In this document: in pieces, positions 9,791 through 20,071 of the stretch
Layout: each line of letters opens with the position of its first letter
Position numbering within the stretch: position 1 is the stretch's first letter
Origin: Girardinichthys multiradiatus
Taxonomy: Eukaryota; Chordata; Actinopteri; Cyprinodontiformes; Goodeidae
NCBI RefSeq assembly: GCF_021462225.1
Contig: NC_061806.1
Location: forward strand, 28,416,144 to 28,480,143
Length of the DNA stretch: 64,000 bases
Reading direction: 5' to 3'
Made by a program: the position numbers and the translations under genes
Notes under the pieces: model-generated
Database searches by the model: none
Told to the model about the DNA's origin: nothing
What the model saw: only the letters and a program-made list of their open reading frames with translations

Positions 9791-11159
9791 CTAAGACATG
9801 AGCAAAAGCTCTCCTGGTTTGGGCTGTGAGCTGTAACATCCTGAAGTCTCAGCTTGTTGGTGGAAACTGCTCAGAGCTAAAACTCCATCATCATCATCAT
9901 CAACCATCTGACTTTACTGGGATCTCTGAAGGTTCTGGTTGAAACTACATCCATTAAAGAAAGACAGATCATCTCCATCCATTCCGCCTCTTGTCCAAAA
10001 TCAGGCCTGAAAATTATGCTTTGTAAATAAACATCATTATGAGTTTTAGGACATCGAAGAACCAAACCCACTGGGTGTTTATTCTGAACCATGTTCCAGC
10101 AAGTTTTAATTTAATTGCTGCTGAAAAGGAAACAATCTCATAATGAACTGTTCAAGTATTTAACATCTGGTGTGTTCTGCGAATGAGTCATGAAGGCGTT
10201 AACTCTGCCCCTGAACGAGAAGGTGGCGCCATCATGAGGAGGAGAAGGTCCATGCGGCCTGATGCAGATAGAGAAGAGTTCTGACCAGCTGTCATCCTGC
10301 AGTATGACCACTAGAGGTCGCCATAGACGCAGCTGCAGGAAATCACAAAAACTTAAGACAAAACTGATTCAGCGTCCAGTGTTGAGCCTGAAAACTGTCT
10401 GTTTTAAATGTAGGACTGATTTGAGGAGATGGATATTAGAATTAATCATTATTAAACCAACCAGGATGTTTACACTGACTGGAGCCAACTGGGAGTAAAC
10501 CACTGAAACCAGTTTATTCATTCTGCAGTAAAACATTGCAGTGTGATTTCAGGATGAAAATTCCCACTCTGTTATTATTATGGCATTTTCAACAGAAGCC
10601 TCCTTGGATTCAATAAAAACTCCATCTCTATGAGGTCAAACTGGAGCAAATCAGACTCTGTGGATCTAAATTTACAGTGAAAATCGGCTTGGTTGACTCC
10701 AGGTCGGAGAGCAAGAACCTTCCAGGAAAATGTTCTCTAAGATCCAGAAACACAGGCCTTATTATATATGATTAGCATCATCATCTGTAGTTTTAATCAC
10801 CTGATGCAACAGAAATGGATCCCTTGAAACTGGACGCTGCATCAGACGTTCTTCAGAACCTCAGTAGCCAAACTATGAGAAATCTGTCATCGGATTACGG
10901 ATGAATTAGAAATCCACACAAATTTCCCAACCTGAGGCTGTTGCATGAAAACATTTCCCTCATAAGCATGTTCAGAGGCACATTCCTGTGTTGGATGTTT
11001 TAACAATCTTCATGTCGCATTTTAGATGTTCTGGTTTAGCTGAAGGAAAGCTTTTAATCATCAGACCTAATGCTGGCTGGATGAACTCTGCAACACCTGA
11101 GCTCATCGTGTCACCTAGACATTATTTTTTTATGTTACTTTTACTTTATTTTACTCCTC
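9791..11159. other. Intergenic, no gene seen; short (ATC)n near 9,888-9,902
   Basis: A small ATC trinucleotide run (five units) is the only clear structure. The ORFs at 9,877-10,092, 10,262-10,498 and 10,988-11,191 are short and without motifs. Confidence 0.45.
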
Positions 11160-11470
11160 ATCCTTCAAAGTGTTCAGAAATAACAAGTTAAAATTTATTG
11201 TGGATTTTCTCTGAGTCATTTGGGCTCAAATATGTCCAAACATTCAGCTAAATAAGTTAATATGTTCTACTGAAGGTTCTGGACTGTGTTTTTAACTTCT
11301 GCTTATCATTACTGAAGGCAGCTGGTCGTTTGTCTTTGCAGAATAAAAATGATTTATTTCACAGCATCACTGGATTGACCCACAATCAGAACAATACGAA
11401 AGTCCAAGGAACTCTGTGAAGATCTAGGAAGGAGCTGAGAAACTCTGAGAAGTACATTTAACATAACTGA
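11160..11470 (+). mobile_element. Tc1-type transposon fragment (family A), plus orientation
   Basis: Shares ordered words with 30,430-30,720 and, inverted, 45,045-45,275: ATTGTGGATTTTCTCTGA, GGCTCAAA, TGAAGGTTCTGGA, and the block AAAGTCCAAGGAACTCTGTGAAGATCTA. In the 30-kb copy that last block reads as the transposase N-terminus [12 protein letters not shown]. Only the end and the first codons remain here. Confidence 0.55.
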
Positions 11471-13019
11471 ATCTGTGAAATCAACAATACAAATTTAAGT
11501 TAGTATCTTTACACAAATATACATAATATTAAGGTCAAAAATATTTGTTCAAGATACAAGACATTGTAATTTGTTTCACAAAATAAATTATTTAAGTACA
11601 AAGAGCCAATCTTTTTAAGTTCATCCACACAACAAAAAATAATCTTATCTTTACTGCGTTTCATTCAGTATTTCAAAACACCAAATACTACTCTCCTCTT
11701 CTCCTCTTATTTGTTGAATTATTTGAATTATTCTTGTGTAGTATGAGTGCATGTTCCAGTCGACATGGCAATAAAGTATTAAATCCTGAATCATATTTAT
11801 TTATTTTGTCATTGTAGAGATAAATTCTTAAACGGGACATTTTGTGTTTAAATTTGTATAACACCATACATTAAAAGTTACAAAAAATAAATTAGAAGTA
11901 AAAAATTAATCTTGTTTAGAGAATGTTGTGAATGATAGGCTATTTAAAAAGGAAAAAAAATATTTGTTGTTAGACTCTCTTTTTTTCCTGTAGACGAGAA
12001 CTAATGTGTTTTATTTCTACCAGGTGATTCAGAGACCTTCACAAGTACACTGGATTAAGGTATGTTCAAAAACTGAAATAATTATAGTGGGCAAAAGTAT
12101 GATTTATTCATTTAGCTCATAAAGCAGAACCTTTTCATCCCCTGATGATTTGAGAGGAATTAGTTCAATATGATCTGTTATACCAGATTACCATTACCCT
12201 AGTTAAAAAATGGTCCCAAAGTGAAGCTTTTTTTTTCTTAGAACTCGCCCCTTCTTATGGTCAGTCGTATATTTCAGAACAATGATATGCCTCACAGGAA
12301 TATTTTAGCTGCGGTTGAAAGGGCGTTAGAAATATCAATTAGAACTGGTTATCTTGTACAGTTTGTGCCTGAAAATTATTCAATTATTCATTATTTTTGT
12401 TGTAAATAGACATCTGTTCAAATAACAAAAATATCACATTGTATATTTGTTTTGAATTGCAGATCATTTATACATATATTTTTAAATGTGTCAAATAACA
12501 CGGTTTGATTCTTGTTTGATATCTTTCACATAACAGAAAAGAGAGTCAGTGTTGATGGATAACAAAACATACCTTCCTAATGGATGCAATTACTCTCAGT
12601 GTTAACACAAGCTCTATGAAGTTCACAACTGAAATAACACATTTTTATTTACTTTTCAAGGTTAAAAAGGTTTTTCTTTTGTTTGTTTGTTTTGGGTTGC
12701 AATTTGAGTTTTGACAGAGCACTGCAAATAGCATGTTGAGAGTAGATATTGGCTATGGTCATCCCTTTATCTGTCATGCCATTAACTAATATTATAAATG
12801 GTCAAAGATTTATATCAACACATTTTGAGAATTTATTATAATTTTTTCACTATTGAGGTTGGACAGTGCTGCTAAACAGAAGCCAACCCATGACGGCGGT
12901 CTGCATTGCCACATAAATGGAATATCTGTCAGCCAAGTCCCACCTGAACGTCTGCCAGATGTACCACCAAAGTCGATACCTCTATGTGCAGTTTGATCAA
13001 GCATCAGACAATCTTTTTA
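11471..13019. other. AT-rich stretch, no gene seen
   Basis: Strongly AT-rich, with many short A/T runs. It may include the 5' flank of the zinc-finger/transposase-like pseudogene that follows, but I found no terminal repeats or start site. Confidence 0.4.
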
Positions 13020-15664
13020 ATGGGATAGATTTGCAGGATCTGTACGTTTGTTGTCGCTGAAGCAAATGAACTTTTGATGCACTACAGGTTAAGGCATAAC
13101 TACAGCAAATTTCTTCCCTGTTTACATGTTGATTGCCCCTGCTCTTTCAAAACCTGGACTGCACTTAAATCACATCTATCAAGGAAACATTCAACTGAAA
13201 AATCAGTAACAGAAGTAATCAAGTTAAAATGTAAACTTTGCGGTTCCTGTTTTTTTTTTTTTTTTTTGCTGAAAATGAATATTTTAAGCATCTCGGAGTT
13301 CATCTTAAAAACAATCAAACTGTGACCTGTGTGTTTAGAGAGTGTGACTTTTCCACAAATGTTTATGGGACTTTTGCGTCACACAGATCTCGACAACACA
13401 CAGGACATACTTTAAGAGATTTTCGGGCACATATTATACAAAAGTATGCGAATCAGTCAAACATTACAGATGATATAGCTGAAGCACATTGTTCTGAGGT
13501 ATATGAATATTCAGGTGAGTTTGAAGCTGAAGAATTGAAAGAGGAAGAAGTTGAATTTAAACGAGGACACCTTTTATTAAAATTGGATAGCATTTATAAT
13601 GTGCCAAGCAAGTGCATTACTGAAGAAGTCTTGGAGCTTCTGTTTATATCCACTACAGTGTCAGGTCCTGGCATAAGAAATACTGTAAACTCATGTTTGA
13701 GGAAACATGACTGTGTGCTTCAAGATAACGTCGTCTCAGAATTAGTCAAAGTTGAGTGAATCAAGCCCCATTAGCACAGCTTTGAGAGCTGACGGCCCTC
13801 TTTTCACATCCTATAAAAGACGAGAGTTTTTAAGAAGATATTCAACGTGATTGAGCCTGTTGAATACATTTTGGACAAGAAGGAAGGTAGAACTTTACAG
13901 TATGTTCCTATTCTTCAGCTATTGTCACAGTTATTGGGCCCGAAAGACATGCAGGAGAAAGCTTTCAACACGTCATTCACTACTCAGAAGGGACAGCATG
14001 AGTCGTTTCAGGATGGAACTTATTGTTAAGAAAATGCACTTTTGTCCACTGGAGACCTAACTCTGCCCCTCCTTCTCTATATTGATGATTTTGAGGTTTG
14101 CAACCCGCTACGAACATCCTGGAAAAAACACAAGATTACAGCAGTTTACCGGGTATTTGCAAATGTCCCAACACAGTTTCGCTCCACACTGAAGTCAATT
14201 TATTTAGCTGTGCTGTGCAAGGCTGTGGATGCAAAAAACTATGGCTATGAGGCAGTGTTACAGCCACTACTAAAAGATCTTGTTCAGTTGGAAGAGGAGG
14301 GGCTCTTTGTTCCTGGTTTTGGAAAGAATATCAGAGGTATAATAGTTAGCCTAATAGCAGACAATTTAGGTGCCCATTCAGTTGGCGGCTTCTTGGAAAG
14401 CTTTTCTGGATCTTATGTCTGTAGGTTTTGTTTAGGAGGAGTGTCAGGATAAGGAAGTCAGAACTGGGTCCTTCCAAGCAAGAACAAAGCAGGAACATTC
14501 CCTTCATGTACAAGCAGCATTGGAGGGTCCCACTGGCACTCACTGCTTCGGTGTGAAAAGGCAGTGTGCCTTAACTAATAAACTGAAATATTTTCATGTT
14601 TTGTCTGGGTATCCACCAGACTTGCTCCATGACCTGTTTGAGGGAATAGTTCCTCTTGAGCTAGCTTTGTGCATCAATGTTTTCATAAAGAAAAAGTACT
14701 TTACTTTGTCTCAACTCAATGACCGGATCAGAGAGTTCCCCTTCAAGTGGACTGACAAAACTGACAGGCCGCAGCCAGTCCCACTGAATATTTCCAGCAA
14801 AAAAAGGGTTTGCTGGCAACGCTCACGAATATTGGAGCTTATTGCGTCTTCTTCCTTTCATCATTGAATTTAAAGTGCCAGAAAGGGAACAAGCATGGCA
14901 TTTTCTGATGGATCTCAAAGACATTGTTGAAGTGGTAGTTTCTCCACGTCACACTAATGACACAATTAGATACCTTGACATCAAGATTTCAGAACACAGG
15001 CATAGGTATATGCAGGTTTTCCCTCAAGCAAAACGTCTACCAAACCACCATTTCCTTGAGCATTAGCCACATCTAATCAAGGCTTTTGGACCACTTGTAG
15101 CTCTTTGGACAATGCGCTTCAAGGCAAAACATAAATTTTTCAAGAGTCGTTCGACATAACAGCTGTTTTCGCAACATTTTACTGTGTCTTGCTCTTAAGC
15201 ATCAGTTAATGCTTGCTTACCACCTGCATTGCACAGACATATTGAAACCTGCACTGAATGTCTCAAATCTTTCCAAAGTTCCTGCAGATGTCCTAAAGGA
15301 AAACCTAAAGTAAGCATTACAAAGGCAGTTTCCAGGGGAGACATGTATTGAGGTGGCCAATACTGTGACCTGCTATGGCACCAGTTACTCAGTGGGAATG
15401 ATTTTGCCCTATGGATCCGATGGAGGGCTTCCAGGTTTTGTTGAACTGAGTCTGATCTTCATTGTTCATGGCCAGCCTCTTTTTGCGGTCAAGTGTGTAG
15501 GGTCATGGTACAGTGAGCATCTTCGTTCTTTTGAACTGGAATCCACAAGACACACGACAGTCCTCCAGCTACAAGACTTAACAGACTCTTACCCTCTTGC
15601 AGCATATACTGTCGAGGGAAAGCGATATGTCACCTTGAAGCGTCACATTCCTATTCAAGAATAG
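13020..15664 (+). pseudogene. Zinc-finger + transposase-like gene relic, first exon
   Basis: A once-continuous frame is readable in pieces. C2H2 fingers come first (C-x4-C-x12-H-x4-H in CLHVDC...SHLSRKH near 13,120-13,190, then CKLC, then CVFREC...SHRSRQH near 13,330-13,400). Next is a spacer (13,500-13,860), then blocks such as LPLLLYIDDFEVCNPLRTSWKKHKI, IADNLGAHSVGGFLESF...YVCRFCLG, SGYPPDLLHDLFEGIVP, LDIKISEHRHR and ALWTMRFKAKH, resembling a fish transposase-like family. Lesions: a T-run frame change near 13,250-13,265, a TAA at 14,027-14,029, frame changes near 14,445 and 14,806, a TAG at 15,064-15,066, a frame change near 15,130 and a stop near 15,310. I recognise the pattern from uncharacterised fish proteins but cannot name the superfamily. 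Confidence 0.6.
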
Positions 15665-16051
15665 GTAGTTAAATAAGTACAGTATATATTGATGTCTACA
15701 GCTGTTCATTTTTCTCTATTCACTGTCATGGGTTAGTTTTTCTGATTATTGTAAAAATTCCCAAGATCTAAAAAAAGGAAATAACACCAAATCTAAATGT
15801 CTCCCTGAAAAGTGACCTATATGTGGTTCTTATTTTAAAACTTGTGAAGTTTCAGTTCTTGGCAATCTTGTTAAATGTAATAGTTAATGACATGGCAATG
15901 AATCAAACTTAACAGAAGTAATTCTGCAATACTTAATTCATTAATGGTCAGTTCATCTTGCTGTGATTAACATTAAAAATCTTGAAATAGTTATTTGTTT
16001 TTGTAATATGTAACAGTAACTTGATGTCTTCTCTTTTCCTCTCCTATACAG
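15665..16051 (+). other. Probable intron of the zinc-finger/transposase-like relic
   Basis: Non-coding AT-rich stretch between the first coding block and a block beginning just after a pyrimidine-rich tract and acceptor-like CTCTCCTATACAG (ending 16,051). Confidence 0.45.
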
Positions 16052-17060
16052 ACTCAATATGTCTGCTAGACTTCGTGTCATACTGAAAGAAAACATTCGC
16101 AAACTTTCCTTGCCATCTTAAATTCCCCAAATTAAAGACTATTGAAAAACTGTCCATCAAAATCTTGGTCCTGGAACTGCAAACTCAAATCTTGCTCAAA
16201 ATCAAATGTTTCTTGAACAATCCCTCCTTCAAACTAGCGAAATACAGGACAAAGACACCATTAAAGTGGTTTTTGTGGAACCAGAGATCATTTTAACCCT
16301 TGAGGATTCTCTGAATGTCAAAGTCCAAGATAGCTTTAGTAGCAGTTGTGCTGATTCAACAGAGGATACCGGTTCTTGTTCTGTCGCATCCAGTGATACC
16401 ATTATTCTACGTCCTCCAGAAAGTGCCTCTTCCCTTCATTCTGAGTCTTACCTACCTTCTCCCTTGACATGGAGCTCATTCTACAAGTTTCTAATGAAGC
16501 TCATAAGAAGGATGGAACCCTTCTCAACAATCCAGCGGTAAAATCCAACATTCTGGACAAACTTGCAGAGACCATCTTTACCTACACTGCCTATCCTTCT
16601 CAGGCACAAAGGGAGCAGGTTGCAGAGGCCTTGGTTATGAAGCACCCATGTTTGAGAGACCCAGTGACCTTCAGTGGTTTATATAGTTGGCATAACAGCT
16701 TGAAGTACAAACTTGGGAATTACAGAGCAAAAGTAAAACACCTTGGACTACCAGAACTAAATGTAAACTTTCTTAAGAGAAAATCAACCGCAGATAAAAC
16801 TCCAGCAAAAAACCTAAAAAAGGCAAAGAAATCTGATGTAAACTACCTCCCACCTCATCCTCAAGATGAAACTGACACAACCCTTGAAAAAGAGAGTGGA
16901 GCTTCTTTATGAGCTCAAGAAGAGAGATAACAACAAGTTAATCACTGAGAAGATGGCAAAAACATTCTCACTACGTCGAAGTGATGTTATGGGCATGCCT
17001 ATGCCTCATCTATGCTTTGGAACTAAGCTACCCTAAGAAACTGAAATACACCTTCGAAGT
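16052..17060 (+). pseudogene. SAMD3-like C-terminal part of the same relic
   Basis: Starts with ACTCAATATGTCTGCTAG; from the ATG (16,059) the frame reads MSARLRVILKENIRKLSLPS then a stop, resembling a ubiquitin-like/PB1-like start. A second frame (16,206-16,541) reads ...IQDKDTIKVVFVEPEI. A third (16,469-16,912) reads SNILDKLAETIFTY, LVMKHPCLRDP, YSWHNSLKYKLGNYR and a basic segment ending DVNYLPPHP. A fourth continues with [19 protein letters not shown] to about 16,980. This order is familiar from fish proteins annotated sterile-alpha-motif-domain-containing-protein-3-like. Several frame changes and stops show it is dead. Confidence 0.6.
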
Positions 17061-18109
17061 CTTTCAAAAGATCTTCCTGGAGCAGGAAGATGGGAACAAA
17101 AGAATGTCCTCAAAGGTTCATGACCTTATGGTCAGTCTCCATGCCTAAAATCCACACATACTTCATTAAAAGTTGAGACTTTGAGTCAACTCTTTTTTTT
17201 TTTATGCTGCACTTTTTTAGGTTACACTGTTAAGTGTGACTTTGTGATGCTAGTGTACATTGCATTTATGTGTTTGTTTTTTCAGAATTTATCATTATTT
17301 TGCACTTTAAATGGCTCCGGTTAACTCAAGTGGATTAACTTGTCACTCCTTTATTAGAACCAGTTTTTCTTTTAGGTTCTAAGTGTATTTAAGAAATCTG
17401 ACTCTTTGGTGAATTGACAGTTAGTTTCAGTGAGCTCACACTTGTTTTTGAGCCTGATTGGTTGTATTTTATGTTTCCTTTGTTCTATCCGTGGAAACCA
17501 CTTTAATCTCAATGCTTTTATTTAGCTTGTATTCTGTATAATAGCTTGAGCGAGCTATTTGATTCATGGAAATCATGTTGAAGCCAGGGAGCAGAACTGA
17601 ACACATGAGTCAACAGTTCTTTGATCTGTTGCCTGTTTTACTTGTCAAATGTCAATTCAAATTCAAATTCAAATGATTCGTTCTCCTTTTGATAGGAGAA
17701 AGTTTGTGAAAAAGCCTTTTTCTTAGACATGCTGTTTTGATTTGCTGTAGTATATTTTTGCAAATTCAAAATAAAACAAGTGGTACACAGAAGTGATCAT
17801 TTCTGACATGAGGAATGCTTTTTTTCCCCAATATCACTCTTTTGCTTATGAAGTTTTTGTTATTATCAGGCATGCAATTCAGATAAGATTCAATACGTGA
17901 TCAATATATTATGCTATTTTAAAATAACAACTCTCATTTTATGTTAGGAATAGTAAAATAGTGAATCGAATCGGTATTTGTGCTCAATGTGTTATAAATT
18001 CAATACATTTCCCTTTCAGAAATAATTGTAAATATCTAAAAAATATATATGAATACAAATAGTTGTGCTTTTACATGTACATGAAAAAATAAGTTAATTC
18101 TTCTTTAAA
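17061..18109. other. AT-rich, no gene seen
   Basis: Downstream flank of the relic. It contains a T10 run near 17,195 and a short CAAATT iteration near 17,655. No coding signal. Confidence 0.4.
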
Positions 18110-18470
18110 ACATTATTAAATACATTTAAAAAAATTAAGTAGTTCATACAAAGTTTAATTTTGATTTACATTATAAAACCAAGTTGGTTATGCTTGTTAA
18201 TTTCATTTACTTCATTGAAAAAAAAAAGTAATTTATACAAAGGTTTTTTGTTTGATCTACAAAATGAAATGAAGTTCCTTTTACTTGCAAATTTCATTTA
18301 CTCCATTAAAACAGTTGAGTAATTTATACAAAGTTTAGTTTTGCTTAATCTACTTGACAAAATTAAGTTCACTTTACTTGGATTTTATTTTTAATGTAGA
18401 GAAATATGTAAGTACTTTAAACAAAGAACAGTCTTGCTTGATCAACATAAATAAATTATGCAAATAGTTG
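18110..18470. repeat. AT-rich tandem array, about 91-bp units, four copies
   Basis: The landmark ATACAAAG (AAACAAAG in the last unit) occurs at about 18,146, 18,235, 18,326 and 18,419, spacing 89, 91 and 93. Each is followed by TTTnnTTTTGnTTnATCTAC-like sequence and preceded by CATTTACT.CATTAAAA-like sequence. Units differ by substitutions and small indels. Confidence 0.75.
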
Positions 18471-19507
18471 CCTTAATTTGTTTAAGTAGATAGAGCAGAA
18501 TATTTTTATCAGCTCGAAAACTGACACATTCAAGCTGGACTGAAACCTGCAGCTGCCCACAAGGATAAGCTAAATATTTTCTGGAGAAACATTTGGTTGC
18601 AAAACGAGACACAAATTGAGATCTTTGGACACAATCAAGACACAAAGACAAGAATGTTTCAGTAAATCCAGAATCTGGTGGGGTTCTCTTTGGACTGTTT
18701 TGGTTCTCAGTTGGGAATACCACACGGATGTCCGCTTAAATTTGTTTTCCTGTCTGTGAAAATGTCCGAGCAGAGAGGCACCCTGGGTTCAGTTTCCAAT
18801 ATGGCTGCAGACATCCAGAATGCTGTGAAAGTTGGTGACATAAACCAGCAGCACACAGACTGCAGACACGCTCCTTCTGTGTTTTAATGCAACATTCTTG
18901 ATATTGACCAGTTTAGCTAATGGTGGATAGCTCCAGAACAATTAGCACCCCACTTTTTCCCAGCTTGTATCCAGAATGCTCCAAACTCAAGTGTTACATC
19001 ATTCCCAGCTCAGAGCTCTGAGAAACGGATGCAGCATCAGAACACGGTACCAGCTGTTTAGCACGGTGGTGGTAGTATCATGCTGCTTGAATTTTTCCTC
19101 TTGTTCTGAAGGTCCAGGAAGCAGGTCAGGAGCAGCTGCTTCAGAATAAATAGTGTTTTATTCTAATTATTTTGCCCTTCTATCCCTGAGATGAAGAAGA
19201 AGCAGATTTCTCAGTAACTATAAAATAAACCTAGACAATATTATAATTCCCTTGATGAATAATAATTTTCATAATTCACTTTGAAAATTATAATTTAGTA
19301 GAAAACAGTGTATTGACTGAAATGATTGATTTGAATGCATTTACGCTGTCAATGCGCCCTCTGGTGGATTGAAAATGTAAAGCTTAAATATCGCTCAATT
19401 ATTTCACCATTTTAATCTGTATTTTTGTTATGTCGCCCTTTTAATCATAGACTGTTTATACAACACAAACATAAAAAAAAATTGCCCTGCTCAAGGGATT
19501 TCCTTTA
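18471..19507. other. Intergenic, no intact gene; possible Tc1-type scrap near 18,900-19,080
   Basis: The words ACCAGCTGTTTAGCACGGTGGTGGTAGTATCATGCTG near 19,050-19,085 resemble the transposase core of Tc1-type relics elsewhere in the window (for example 30,960-31,000). The rest is unassigned. Confidence 0.35.
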
Positions 19508-19517
19508 GCGCATGCGC
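19508..19517. promoter_or_regulatory. NRF1-type palindromic site GCGCATGCGC
   Basis: A perfect copy of the NRF1 core palindrome lies 400 bp upstream of the crystallin-family start codon, next to a CG-containing stretch (19,500-19,600) in otherwise CpG-poor DNA. NRF1 sites are usual in TATA-less promoters. Whether this one drives the gene is inference. Confidence 0.5.
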
Positions 19518-19844
19518 AAATGAGCTGACGACTAGGCAACGATTTCTGCGCCCCCAGAGTGGAAATACGTCACCAATCAGACAGCGTCGATGAACGAAAC
19601 TCATCATTCACTGTAAAATATTTATCTTGTACATCTACAATATATATACATATTATTTAGAAATATTTGTATGGTATTGTTTTATTTTTCTTAAATTTGT
19701 CTTTTAGTGTAATGTGGTGAGTCGTGCGGTGGCGCCTTCTGTTGGCCAGCCGCCACTGGATGCAGGTGTTTCTGTCCGGTGTGTGAGTGCTCCCACTGGA
19801 GGGCGTGTCTCCACACCTGAGCTGCGCTTCTGCACAAAAAGGGA

Positions 19845-19865
19845 AGCAGCAGCAGCAGCAGCAGC
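19845..19865 (+). repeat. (AGC)7 in the probable 5' UTR
   Basis: Seven uninterrupted AGC units 42 bp upstream of the start codon. It should be transcribed if the leader is contiguous with exon 1. Confidence 0.85.
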
Positions 19866-19907
19866 TGTCATCTGTCTACGGCAGCTTTAACCAACCGACT
19901 GTCCGAC

Positions 19908-20071
19908 ATGGCAAAGAAGACGTCCTCCAGAAAGTCTTTGAAGACTCTGTTCTCAAGGACCGAGGCGGATCAGGACGAGTCTGCGCAAAAGGAACAGGAC
20001 AGGAAGAAGTTCAAGTTTCCAAAATTTAGGATGAAGTCGAAGAACGAGGCTCAGAGGCAGCAGGAGATTCG
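19908..20071 (+). CDS. Crystallin-family gene, coding exon 1
   Basis: 164 nt, residues 1-55, beginning [15 protein letters not shown]. Very basic, with a [13 protein letters not shown] cluster. The donor ATTCG|GTAGGT leaves two bases of an Arg codon. Confidence 0.8.
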
